Shown in pieces: positions 46,324 through 57,831 of a DNA stretch of 64,000 nucleotides. The stretch is from Fonsecaea monophora (lineage: Eukaryota > Ascomycota > Eurotiomycetes > Chaetothyriales > Herpotrichiellaceae), in contig NW_019174050.1 in assembly GCF_001642475.1 (NCBI RefSeq), positions 35,163 to 99,162 of the forward strand. Direction: 5' to 3'. Each line of letters opens with the position of its first letter. Within the stretch, counting starts at the first letter, position 1. Under the pieces are notes generated by a model. It was not told the origin of the DNA, ran no database searches, and saw nothing but the letters and a program-made list of their open reading frames with translations. The translations under genes were made by a program, and so were the position numbers.

Positions 46324-48440
46324 GTTGATCTAGAGATATCACAACAAGAATCTATCTCCTTTTGAAATTCGTCCTCTCTCTCGGAAGGCGTGAAAGGACG
46401 TCTTTGACGACGTAAAGGTGCAAGGACAGCCTCACTTACAAGGCACTTTTGTATGGATAGGGATATCGCTGTTTCAACTCAAGAGTCCTTCAAAAAAGTA
46501 CGAAGGATGAAATCTTTATCTCAGACAGACAAAAGCCAGCTTCAGCTTCATTTGGCTTTTGAACAGCTGTTTCCTTTTGTTTGGTCTGTGGTAGTGAATA
46601 TTACCAGCAACTCGGATTTCCTCCGCCTTCTATATGTATCATCCAGCCTCCATCATTGGGGAGAGACAGAGAAGGTCGCGTCGCCTTTTTGAGTTGGCCC
46701 TCCCTCCATCCATTGAGTATTGATTGGAGAGATACGGAGCACACCATTGTTATTATCGCTGAACCGCGCCGGCCGGCCCCCCTCCCTCCCCTCCCGTTAC
46801 GTATCTCGGGTCACGGAATTCAAGAGAAGAGAATAAAATGTCCAATCCCATTGGCGTAAAACGAAATCGATTATCTTCTGTTGGCCAAGGGTGGAATTTG
46901 TGAGTGGGAAGCCAAAAGGCCAGCCACTTGGGTACACTTTGAGGAAGGGGGATGAGGAGGGTCCCTAGTTGTGTGTGGTGCGTGCGGTGATATCCACTAC
47001 ATGCATGCATGCATGCGGGGCGATATACATACGAATAGAGTGCATACATAAGAGGAAACGGTGGAGCGGGGAGTGGCTCTACATACGAGTAGGAACGGTC
47101 CCTACTGGTGCTAATGACGACCGACGATACTGTAGGCCCGAATAGGTAACCAAGTTTTAGTAACTAATGATATTTCGTTGGGACCCTCGGGCCTTGCCTT
47201 GTTCATTCGTGCAACGTGCAAGTACATACCCAGGACAAGCACTGGCTAATAGGTGACCTGCTGATTGACTCGGCGAGAAGTGCCATGCCATGCCATGCCA
47301 TGCCATGCTGCACCACCAAGCCGTTGTCCGAGGTCTTGGTTGGAACAGATCCACTTTACTGATCATAGTTATCGTAATATTATCTCCCTTCCCCTTGGGG
47401 ACATGTCCCAATTAGGCAAGAGAGCCTCAGGGCTTAGAGGATGATCATCGTCGTGATGAAAGAATGGGAATGATAGGGCGGGTGGTTTTTTTGATACTCC
47501 TGCCCCTTTCGTCGCTGTTGTGACATTGTCTGCGAGTGTGCTTCCATACAATGGCTGGCGGGATCGCCTGGATATCTATCTGGTGCTCTTGATCGGGTTG
47601 CTCTCTCTCCGTCTTTTTCATTCCCCTCTCGACTCGCGAGCAAACAAAAGGTCTACCAGTACGAGTTCGGGTAGCAAGTAATAAAGCACAAGCACAAAGA
47701 CAAAGCCTGTGTGAGATACTGTATGCATACATATCACGTACTCGGTATATCACCCACAGTTAACAGACAAATACTCCTTATGCTCTACTCGCCACAGCGT
47801 GTACTCTCTATAGGGTGATAGACCAAAAGTATAAAGCAGCCCAGGAAGCCGAGACACATATGTATTGTATCTAGACAATAGATAGATAAATCGATAATAG
47901 ACAGATATATCATCCCCCACCAAGCGCAAGAGAATCTCCCGATTATAATTGGATTCTTGACTCAACGCCACAAAGACAGACACCCTTTTACCACATGCGT
48001 CCTACTGTACGAGTACGGGTACGAGTACGAGGTGCGATGCGCGGTGCGCGGTCGATCACCCTTTTCCGCGAGGGAACCTACTCGGTAGTGCAGTGTTTTG
48101 GTACAAGCCACAAAAGACGTCGTGTTGTGGCATACACACACACTTGTATACGATGCGATGGAATGTAGGTCGACGGTCTGCCCGCGGCGCATTCTCTCCC
48201 ACATACATACATCAATACAGACACAATAGCATTTCGTTGTCATGCACCGTGTCCTGCCCTTATCTTGTCTTGTCCTGCTTTCTCCCTTCCCTTTTACTTC
48301 AATCCCCCATCCATCCATTCATCCATCCACCAATCCATCCAACAATTCAACCCGGGCGAACTAGGAACCAAGCCTGCCTCTGAACCCGCGCCACACCCTC
48401 CTCGCTCAGACCCTGACTAGGCGTTCGTTCGGTTCGTCTT
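46324..48440. other. intergenic with simple repeats
   Basis: A 2.1-kb stretch between two minus-strand genes; it includes the promoter of the amidohydrolase gene. It holds ATGC x4 (47001-47016), TGCCA x5 (47281-47305), GTACGAGTACG-like repeats (about 48008-48030) and CCAT-rich repeats (about 48306-48345). No credible gene. Confidence 0.45.
47281..47308. repeat. TGCCA pentanucleotide repeat
   Basis: Five perfect TGCCA units followed by TGC. Confidence 0.95.
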
Positions 48441-50282
48441 CTAATGCCCCCCCACGATCAACGTGTCGACATACTCCCAGTACTTCTTGGCCGAGAGACG
48501 CCTGAGCTTCTTGCCCCAGACTGTCATGAACAGGAAACTAAAGTTGCAGAAGAGGCAGAGAAATGCGACGGCGATGAAGCAGTTCTGCGTGCCCGTGTTC
48601 TCCAGCCAGGGCGTGATGCCGTAGTTCATGCCGAAGCCCATCTGTGTAGCAGTAAGTAAGTTAAAAGAAAAAAAAAGTCAGTAAAGGGAGAGAGGAAAAG
48701 GAAAGTGAAGGGCGCGCGCGCGCATAAAACTACCGTCGTTTGCTCACAGCGGGAAAGAAGGTTGGGAAGAAAAAAGAGAGGAGGAAAATCTTACAGTGTT
48801 GCGAATCACAATGACCAAAACGACCGTCTCGCCGGCAATCTCCTTGAAACAGTCGACGTCGTACGCCAGCGCCGTGCTCCCGCCGCTGACGATGCCGAAG
48901 CTGGTCATGCCGAGGCCGATGATCAGCCCCATGTAGTGCGTCTGGTGCGCGGCGCCCACGCCCCAGAGGATGAGCCCCGCGGTCGCGATGGTGCCGGAGA
49001 AGGTGAGCAGCCAGAGGCGCTGCTCCGGTTCGCGGATGCCCCGATTGCGTCGGGCGAGGCGGATGGCGATCTCGTCGCCCGCCCAGCCGGCCCACCACCA
49101 GGCCACGCAGCACCCGACGAGCAGCGACAAGTAGGCAATGCCCACGGCCCGGGCGGAGAAGTTGTAGGGCGCCGCGTTGAGGATCAGCGCCATGGTCGCG
49201 TTCTGCACGTTGTACCAGCACAGCGAGGCCCCGTAGAGAAAACCGGCCCAGTTGACGTTGGGGAAGTAGAAGAACATCCAGAGCGGGCGCACCATCATGA
49301 TGAACATCTGCTTCACCGACGGCCGGCCTTCGTCGAGTCGGAACAGCTGCAGTTTCTGCCAGTAGGTCCGTGGCTTGAGACGGAACGACTCTGCCCGGGG
49401 CGAAGCGGGTTCCTGGAGCGGTGCGCTCTTGGACACGGCGTCGGTCTTCTCCCCCAAGGTTTCGACACCCTCCGGGGTGACCTCGGCGGCTCCTTCGTCG
49501 ATGCCCTCGATGGTCTTGCGGAAGTACATGGTCTCTTCCATGCCAAAGTAGATGATGATGGTGCACACGCCGAGGACGATGGTGCCGAACCAGATGGCCG
49601 CCTCCCAGCCCATGGAGTAGGTGACGAACCCGGCCAAAAAGGGCGCGAGGGCGTTGGAGCCAAACACAAGCAGCGTGTAGATGCCCATGTAGTTGCCGCG
49701 TTCGTGGGCGAAGAACAGGTCCGAGACGGAGATTTCACCCAGCGATTCGACCGGCGCGATGATGAGGCCCAACAGGCTGCGGTGGGCCCACCAGACGCTC
49801 GTGGAAGTGGTGTAGACGGTCCAGATCATAGGGCCAATGGCCAACAGGCTGCTCAGGATGTACACTCCTCGCCGTCCGTAGGCGAGCGCCAGTGGCTGCC
49901 AAATCAGACATCCCCAGCCCGCGAACAGGAATTGCTATGGCGTGTTTTGTTAGAAACGGGGCCCCCCCAAGTTGTTTGATATTGACAAAACACTTACCAG
50001 ACCAGTGCCGGTATTGATGTCAGCAATGGAGATGCCGGTCGCCTCGCCGATGTTGGTCAAGATGGAATACTGCACCGTGGTAGACATGCCGATGCCCATG
50101 ATGTAGACGTACGCCATGGTGATGGCCCACAACTTCCTCTTCTTGGACCAGTTCAACGGGTCTTCCGGGTCTGAGCTCGGCCGTGGGTTGAGCACAATGT
50201 CCTTCTTGCCCGTGTGTTCAGCGGCCTCGGTGTCGACGAGGTGGATGGTCCCCGGGACCACATTGCGACTTGCGTCTGCCAT
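48441..50282 (-). CDS. major facilitator superfamily transporter
   Basis: Exons 49998-50282, 48795-49934 and 48441-48641 (introns 63 and 153 nt, the first with a CTAAC branch) give 541 aa. The start is the ATG opening MADASRNVVPG. The N-terminal motif RPSSDPEDPLNWSKKRK is typical of fungal drug- and polyamine-type MFS proteins. About 12 membrane segments are seen, with a long cytosolic loop after the sixth containing EGIDEGAAEVTPEGVETLGE. The third exon supplies the last membrane segment and the tail. The first junction restores TGLQFLFAGWGCLIWQPLAL, a conserved motif, which confirms the splice. The substrate is unknown; its place between the amidohydrolase and the NCS1 transporter suggests, but does not prove, nitrogen-compound transport. 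Confidence 0.92.
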
Positions 50283-51592
50283 GGTTGTGTGTAAGCAAGA
50301 CAAGTCTTTCCCTTCTCCTGTGTGGGATGTGGAAATGAAGGGAAGAGAGAGAATAGCGCTTGACTCCAGTTTATCTGTTCGCTGGGGATTGTCGAGGCAC
50401 GTGGCCGAAGACGGTGTCTCTCTTGCCATTGTTAGTATATTCGAGCCTTGGGACGCATCTCCCCAGTATCGGGGCTCGTGTTCAACCCTTGTCGTCCGTG
50501 GCGGGCCATTATCCAGACCCTGGTCTATCGTGATGGGTCAGTTTTATCAAGAACATCGTCCAATAGCCGTTGCAGTGGAATCTCATCCATCCTTCCCAAC
50601 CGGGTAATTTGATAGGAATCATGAAGCCCTGTGGGACACAAGTCGACAAGTGCTATCCAAGCATCGAGTGTTCTTGAGCCCAAGTGAATCACTGGCGCTG
50701 TCGATCAGGGCCGCACCGGTGTCGCGCCGAGGGTCGCGGGTTACTCGAACAGGCATGAGAGATAGCGTCGGTGCTTTTTGAGCAGTCGATATCAACAAAA
50801 GCCCCAGTCGCTCAGTATCCATTTGCGACGCTAAAGCCCATGTCCGCGCATATGCTTCTTTCGAGAGGATCGAGCGGCACGACTCCGATTACAGCTGACA
50901 TTTGGTCCTGCCGATAAACCGCAGGTCAACTGCATCTGACTCGCCTCTCACGCCTGCGTGCAGCGGACAGCTATCGTGTGTCGAAAGTGAGTGTCGGAGT
51001 TGGCCTATTCGCGTTGTCGGAGGATTTCACAAGAACCGAGTATGTAGCAACTCTTCGTCGTGTTGATCTCCGGTTCAACCTCGGTGTCCTGAATGAACCC
51101 CGGACATTGAGCCGATACATATATCCTCACAAGGCTGGTGCAGTATAATGGTACATGGTCGTCCCCGTCCTTTTCAGCTCTGCTCAGCAATAAAAAGAAA
51201 GTTGAGAGTAGGCTGGGAGCTGGACATTTTCGACTTTCACCCTGTTCACATTATCCTCAACTATACCGCTTCTAAGGTTAGTCTTGCGACTTTTGTGCAC
51301 AGCAGACCGAAGGCTAGAACAGTGGGTGAATATGATGGCGATAACTGGTCAGTGCAAGTCGAGAGGGAGAATCGAGAAACAGAAGACACTTTGAGACGAC
51401 GACTACACTGTAAGTGTCGCTCTTGGCCATATTGTGTAACATGTGTTTGGCTCGCTTCAACTCGCCTGAGCTCTAATAGTGTCTACAGGTGTATCTATGT
51501 ATAGGACATCCCTTGCGAGACCAATACCCTTGAGTCGAGTCAAGGACTAAGGTACCAGAGAATCCAGTCATTTCCAATCCCGCGCCCGCGCT
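50283..51592. other. intergenic, promoter of the MFS gene
   Basis: A 1.3-kb gap between two minus-strand genes. No credible open frame or structured RNA seen. Confidence 0.4.
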
Positions 51593-53353
51593 CTAATTCT
51601 TCGTTTCGTACACGTCCGCCTCCACAACCTTCTGGTTCACAGGAAAACCGTACTGCCCAGCCTTTTCCTCTCCCTGTGTTTCTTCCAAAGGCGAGACTCC
51701 AAGCTTGGCAGCCTCGTCGTTGGTGAATGTTGCATAATAGTCGACGTCGTCGTACTCGCCCAGACCCTGGGGTGGGAACATCCTGTTGAGTCCATAGTAC
51801 AGTGTGAAGCTGATGGCCAGCCCCAGCGGGAAGGCAAGGTAGAACATCTCGGTGCAAGCCTTTGGCACGCTCACGCTCTTGTTGACGTTGGCGATGAACC
51901 CGGGCAATTGCGGTGCCCAGCCACAGACCCACGCCACAAATGCGCGCGGGTTCGTGCCGTGGAAGTAATAGTAGATGCCCTGTGGGGAGGGCGTGTATAG
52001 GTCTGATAGTTTCATTCGTTGACGGCGGATTAAGAAATAGTCGCAGATCTGGATGCCACACATGGGTCCAAGGAAGACGGAGTCTGTCACGGGCATAGTT
52101 AGCTCACGTGTCCCCATGGAGAACGTATGCACGACTGGAAAAAAAGAGATGGGAAGATACATACAGGCACCCATAACACTGATAAAAGTCCCAGCCGAGG
52201 CAAGCAGCTCCCACGGGCACATGGCAATAGAAAGGATGAGAGCCAGGTAGGATCCTCGCCTAATGTTGAAGTACTTGGGAAGCAGACCAGCCATGTCCAT
52301 TCCAGCGGAAAATGCATTGTCGATGGTGTTGATCGCAAGCTGGCAGACCACAAGTCCACAGCCACCAAAGAAGGCGGCGGCTCGAGCCTTGGAATTGTAG
52401 TCATCGTCGAGCCAGCGGAGCAAGAGGTCAGGTGGATTCCAGTAAGCTTCGCCGTACAGCTTGATGGATGCTGAACTGGTGAGACAACCAAACAACGGCA
52501 AGATCGTGCCCAAGGTGAGGATGGAGAACCACTGGCCAAAGATCTGGTCACCTGGTCGACGAGCGAAGCGAGAGTAGTCAGTCTGATTCGTGAGTCCGAC
52601 GGCGATACCTCCAATCACTGTTGTTATACCCTGCACAATTGCCCAACCCAGTTGGCTGCCCGACTGGGCTGCTGCGGGCGCTGACAATAGTGGACCGCCA
52701 CCCTTCGCAGTGGAGAGGACGTAGATCATCATGGAGATGAGTGTGGTGACAGAGATGATGTTCATGACGAACAACAACCGTCGGGTCTTTTCCGGAGGGA
52801 TGTAGAGCATGGGGATAGTTATGATGTTGTAGACTATCCAACCGGTCAATGCTTTCGTCGTCGTGTTTGCAGATTCAGGCAAGGTGTTCTCCATGTGTTG
52901 GAAACCCGAGAAGATGGAGCTGAGAACCGCGGTGACACAGAGGCCACCGGTCCAGGATTGTACGCAGAACCAGGTCAGACTCAGGACAATGCGCTGGATG
53001 ATAATGACATAGGATCCCCAGACTCCCCATATGCCCCGCGACAAAACCGGAAAACCAATATGCCAGGTTGCACCGACCATACCATTGCATATGGCGACTC
53101 CGGCGATAATGAGCTTGCCGATAATAACTGCGATCATGGTCTGCCAGACGGACAGACCGACTGCAATGAGGGAAGCACCAAGCTGCCAGTTACTCAATGC
53201 AATCTGATTGATGGCCCAGAACGAGATGTATGCCCAGGTGTCCCAGAGGCGGCGGGAAGGAGGGAGCGGTCGAATATCATCGTTGATCCAGATTGAGGAT
53301 TCGCCTGGAAGCCGCAGGTGAAAGGATCCCGGTCGCAAACTTGGCAACTTCAT
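51593..53353 (-). CDS. NCS1-family transporter (allantoin/uracil/hydantoin permease-like)
   Basis: Exons 52165-53353 and 51593-52083 give 559 aa. The 81-nt intron (GTATGT donor, GCTAAC branch, GACAG acceptor) is a multiple of three without an in-frame stop, so an unspliced frame also exists; splicing restores the family motif GAYSVFLGP-x-CGIQICDYF, which decides the model. About 12 membrane segments. The NCS1 signatures NQIALSNWQLGASLIAVGLS, GLTNQTDYSRFAR and WELLASAGTFISVMGAY are present. The family includes fungal Fur4, Dal4, Fui1 and FurA-FurG and the bacterial hydantoin carrier Mhp1. It is a plasma-membrane proton- or sodium-coupled importer. Divergent from the hydantoinase-like gene across 0.94 kb, which points to uptake of its substrate. 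Confidence 0.93.
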   Translation of the reverse strand: MKLPSLRPGSFHLRLPGESSIWINDDIRPLPPSRRLWDTWAYISFWAINQIALSNWQLGASLIAVGLSVWQTMIAVIIGKLIIAGVAICNGMVGATWHIGFPVLSRGIWGVWGSYVIIIQRIVLSLTWFCVQSWTGGLCVTAVLSSIFSGFQHMENTLPESANTTTKALTGWIVYNIITIPMLYIPPEKTRRLLFVMNIISVTTLISMMIYVLSTAKGGGPLLSAPAAAQSGSQLGWAIVQGITTVIGGIAVGLTNQTDYSRFARRPGDQIFGQWFSILTLGTILPLFGCLTSSASIKLYGEAYWNPPDLLLRWLDDDYNSKARAAAFFGGCGLVVCQLAINTIDNAFSAGMDMAGLLPKYFNIRRGSYLALILSIAMCPWELLASAGTFISVMGACMYLPISFFPVVHTFSMGTRELTMPVTDSVFLGPMCGIQICDYFLIRRQRMKLSDLYTPSPQGIYYYFHGTNPRAFVAWVCGWAPQLPGFIANVNKSVSVPKACTEMFYLAFPLGLAISFTLYYGLNRMFPPQGLGEYDDVDYYATFTNDEAAKLGVSPLEETQGEEKAGQYGFPVNQKVVEADVYETKN

Positions 53354-54290
53354 CGTGAATGGCTTGGAGAGAGGGAGTTGTAATGCAAATTGCAGGAGGT
53401 GGTGATCGGGGGGAGGAAGGTCTGGTGTTCGAGGATTCGGATTCTCGACGGGATGTATATAGCAACCCTGGTCGCTGGTTGCTGGAGATAAGTGACCCTA
53501 GACTCTCGTTAAAGGAAGAGTCGTTATCATTCCTCCCATAAGTCAGCCACGTAACTCGAAGATAGGAAACTCTTGTATATCTTCCTTGTTGATGCCCAAG
53601 AAAACGTGGTTGGAATATCAAGTATCACAAGGAGCAGTCTAGATTCGCACCAGTACCCATATACCAGGGGCCGGCCAAGGCAAATATCCGACCCCCAAGA
53701 ATACAAAGATTGACTTTGTAGTTGCCACAAGTCATTCAGATGCCACCAAAACCCACCAGTGTCTATTCTGCCAAGGTACTTTTGGTGGGGAACCCGATCA
53801 CTCTCACCTATCTTGGGGCGTATAGACCAATCAAGTGGTCTGAATTGCTGCGGAGATTGACGACATGCCTATCTGAACCTATCGGTGGAGGCATTTGCCA
53901 CATGGGAACTAGCTTCGTTGGAGAAGATAGGTCAAGGCTTGCCGTAAATCAACCTTTTTCTTCGGCATATTTTTGGAGAACGTGTTTCGGATGCTTCCAA
54001 ACGGTATTCTAGACTCGTTGGACTTGCCTCAATACTCCATCTGGACGAAAGGACTTACCAAATAGCAATCAAAACTTAGTCAAGAAAATGACCGAGTTGT
54101 AACTGACCTCGAATGCTTCGCCTACATATCTGGATCTCAAACCTCACAATCTGGCCTAATGCGTAGTCGACCTCGGGTTGAACGGGATTGTATTTATGTG
54201 CCTTCTTCGACGGTAAATCGTGCACGGTATCACTGTCGATCGCTGGAGTAATCGTCACCTTCAAGGTTCCCAGACATCTCTCCCGTCCTG
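53354..54290. promoter_or_regulatory. divergent promoter rich in GATA-factor sites (NCS1 / hydantoinase)
   Basis: The 937-bp region holds at least seven HGATAR matches (AreA-type GATA-factor sites): AGATAA at 53486, TGATAA (minus) at 53524, AGATAG at 53560, AGATAG (minus) at 53808 and 53869, CGATAG (minus) at 53879, and AGATAG at 53925. About three are expected by chance with even base composition. This suggests nitrogen-metabolite control of both flanking genes; it is a motif-level inference. Confidence 0.5.
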
Positions 54291-57200
54291 ATGGGTTCAA
54301 TCCGGGCAAAGCGGTCGCTGAGGATTGGCGTCGACGTCGGAGGTACCAACACGGATGCTGTGCTTCTCGACTTGGATGCAGTCCACCAGCCCAATCGTGG
54401 AGTGCTGGCCTGGCATAAAACACCAACGACAAGTCCCAATGTGACGGACGGTATCGAGACGGCCGTGGGTAGCGTGCTCAAACAGGCCGAGGATCGTGTT
54501 TCAGAAATAACCTGCCTCATTATTGGAACTACCCATTTCCTGAATGCCGTCATTGAACGCGATGTACATCGACTGTCCAAAGTTGCTGTGATTCGACTGT
54601 CCAGGAGTTTTACCAAAGACATTCCTCCCTTTTCGGACTTTCCTCCAGTACTAGCTGACCTTCTTCACGGCTACCACGGTTATGTCGATGGAGGTCTCCA
54701 CATCGATGGCGCACAGGAAGCTCCGATCAACGAGGAGCAAGTCTTAAAAGAGTGCGAGGCCATTGAAAGACTCGGGATCAAGGCCGTGGTCATCTCTGGG
54801 ATTTTCTCGCCTATCGACCAGCATTTTCACCAGGAGAAGCGCGTGCGCGACATAATACAAAAGCGACTACCCGACGTCGACGTCGTCTGTTCGTCCGAAG
54901 TCTCCAATATCGGATTATTGGAAAGAGAAAACGCGTCCATTTTGAATGCATCCATTCTGAAGTTTGCGAGACGCACGATCCGTGGCTTTCGTGCTGCCAT
55001 GAGGCGGCTGAAGCTCGACTGCACGCTATTCATCTCGCAAAACGACGGCACAGTCCTCGATTCCGTCTCGGCCGCAAAACTGCCCATCAAGACATTTTCC
55101 TCGGGTCCCACAAACTCCATGCGAGGAGCCGCATATCTTGGCCTAGGACAACTGGGACTTCAGGGCGAAGAACGTACTTCGACAATTGTAATTGACGTTG
55201 GCGGGACGACTACGGATTGCGGTGTTCTTTTACCGTCAGGATTTCCTCGTGCAGCATCAGCATATGTTAGTGTGGCGGGTGTGACGATGAACTTTCCAAT
55301 GCCGCACTTGGAATCAATCGGCCTCGGAGGAGGATCGATCATACGCGAGCGCGGCACAGACGTCTCAATCGGGCCGGATTCCGTAGGATACCAGCTGACC
55401 ACTAAGTCGAGGGTATTTGGTGGTGACACTTGTACAACCACTGACGTTGCCGTCGCCGGAGGGCTTGCTGTCGGGAATCCAGAATTGGTCAGCGACATCA
55501 AGCCTGAAATGATACAGCGCGTTCGTGCGAGAACGAAAAAAATGCTTGAGCGTGTCATCGACCGCTTGAAGCTCACTCCGGCACCATTGCCCGTTCTCTT
55601 GGTCGGCGGTGGATCTGTCATCTGTCCATTAGAGCTCGAAGGCGTGTCTCAAGTCGTGGTTCCGAAGTTTCACTCAGTGGCAAATGCAGTTGGAGCTGCG
55701 ATATCGAGAGTGTGTGGCTCTGTCGATGCTATCTACAGCATTACAGACATGTCCTTGTCTGAAGTCGTGGAGGATGCAAAAGCGCAAGCGATTGCAAAAG
55801 CTGTGACGGGAGGAGCCGACTCAGATACAGTGACCGTGGTGGAAATCGACACCTTGCCGATTCCATACGTTTCAGGACAAATCCGCGTCCTTGTCAAAGC
55901 AGTCGGAGATCTGTCCCTTGATTTTGTTGCGGACAGCAAGACTGTCTCCGACTTGGAGGACGACGTATATGAACCTCATGTCGAACAGGTTAAAGACCTC
56001 TCGTCGTCCTCGAAGGAAGAGATCACCACCGGCAAGTTCGATTTCGACGCATACCGGCCGCTGATCCGACGAAACATCGACACCGGTGTCCCTGAGTGGA
56101 TTGTGTCAGAGACCGACCTTGAGTGGCTCAGTGTAGGGTGCTACATTCTGGGTTGTGCAGGTGGTGGTTCACCCAAATCCGAATTCCTTAAACTCCGCGA
56201 TCAAATCCGAGCTGGGTGTACGGTTCGTATCATTGACAGCTCCTCCTTGAAGGAAGACGCGCTCATATACTGTGAGTTCGGCCGAAGTTATCATGGTCTC
56301 CGTTGCTGCTGACAAACTTGTAGGGGGCGGTATGATGGGATCGCCAGCCGTCTCGATTGAGCGATTGAACTCTTCGGAATGCATAGCAGCCGTGGCAGAC
56401 CTGATGGAGTACCTAGGTCACAAATCATTCGATGCCATCATGGGCCTGGAGATCGGAGGAGCAAACGGGTTAGAGCCTTTGCTCATTGGCTCTTCTCATG
56501 CGTTCGATAGACCAGTAATCGACGCAGATTGGATGGGTATGTCCCTCGTCTTCACCTTGCACAAATATTGATGAATTGCTGACACGACATCAGGTCGAGC
56601 ATATCCAACATACTGGCAAACCACAATTGCGGTCCATGAAACTGGGCAACTCACCCCGTGCGCAATCGCTTCGGGTGACGGTAAAACGATCATCATGACA
56701 AAGTCCCCTGACGATGAAATAGTCGACCGTGCCTTGCGAGCCTCTTGCTCGGAAATGGGATCTAGAGTGGGCATGGCAGCCAAGCCGACGACGACTGATC
56801 GTGTCAGATCTTATGGGGTCATCAACACCCTTTCACTGGCCTGGCGAATTGGGAGGACCGTTGCCCGTGCTCAACAAGAGAGCACTATTCATACCGTTGC
56901 AGAACAAATCATCGACGAAGTTGGCGGTCCGTCCACTGCGAAGATCCTCTTCCGAGGGAAGATAGTGGCAGTCGAACGAAGGGTGTTCAAAGGACATTCT
57001 TATGGAGAGATCACAATAGCTCAAACCGACGAAGACGAAGAGGAGCAGAGTCATGAGATGGCGGCAGTTGCTGAGGGAGGGGTGGTCAAGATTCCGTTCA
57101 AGAACGAAAACATCTATGCAAAGCATATCGCCAATGACGGAACCGAAACATACCTGGCGACAGTTCCCGACCTGATCTCAGTTCTCGACACGCAATCTGG

Positions 57201-57405
57201 ATGCGCCCTTGGCGTTCCTGAATTTCGATATGGATTGCTAGTAACAGTGCTTGGAATTACCTGCTCGCCGCGATGGTCAGACACAAAGAAAGGGTTGGAG
57301 TATGGTGGACCGCAGGCATTCGGATACAATATTGACTACCGTCCCTTGGGTGTGTTTGTTGAGCCCAAGAGTGTGGTTCTCGAGTACGCGGATGCGACGA
57401 ACTGA
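54291..57405 (+). CDS. hydantoinase/oxoprolinase (HyuA-type) fused to a DUF917 domain
   Basis: Exons 54291-56271, 56324-56536 and 56594-57405 (introns 52 and 57 nt, both with CTGAC branch sites) give 1001 aa. The N-terminal half is a HyuA/5-oxoprolinase alpha-type ATPase. Its phosphate motifs are VDVGGTNTDAVLLD (residues 14-27) and IDVGGTTTDCG (301-311), and VGGGS (438-442) is the adenosine motif. These enzymes use ATP to open 5-oxoproline or hydantoin rings, normally with a HyuB subunit or domain. Here the C-terminal part (about 610-990) is instead DUF917, marked by LGCAGGGSP, WGGMMGSPAV and MGLEIGGANG. No HyuB is visible in the window. No targeting signal, so probably cytosolic. It is divergent from the NCS1 transporter and directly followed by a zinc-cluster regulator, consistent with a small catabolic unit for a cyclic amide. 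Confidence 0.93.
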
Positions 57406-57831
57406 GACCATGGGGAGCATTCTTTAATAGAGGGCAACTGATACTGATACCCATGTGCATATTGAATGACACTGTCGCCGTTGTTCCACCAAAAGAAATT
57501 GAGGGCTCATATGAATATGCGTGCCAAGAGCGTCTTCCGATCTGTTACAAGCCCACTGAACATGGCCTGACACATACGTAGTAGTCATAGTTTAGTTTAA
57601 TGCTGAGATGGAGTGAGATGGAGTTCAAGAGGCAGAATTAAGCGCAATAACCGACAATTTTAGTTGATAATGCCAAGACTTCTAGTCCAGTCACGTGATG
57701 ATCTAGCCCCAAGACCCTTCCTTTGGCTAACGCTGTTGGTCCGTTGGTCCGTCCAGCCCGTCAGAGGCTGTTTATCAACTCCTCGTGTATCACACTTGAT
57801 ACTCCCAAACAAGATAAGTCCCACCAACTAC
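57406..57831. promoter_or_regulatory. intergenic, upstream of zinc-cluster regulator
   Basis: A gap of 426 nt that contains the hydantoinase 3' end and the regulator promoter. Its right border depends on an uncertain first exon; the same frame has another ATG at 57670. Confidence 0.35.

Noticed and set aside
48705..49979. 424-codon plus-strand frame opposite the MFS gene
   Set aside because: Composition-driven shadow; the spliced minus-strand transporter explains the region.
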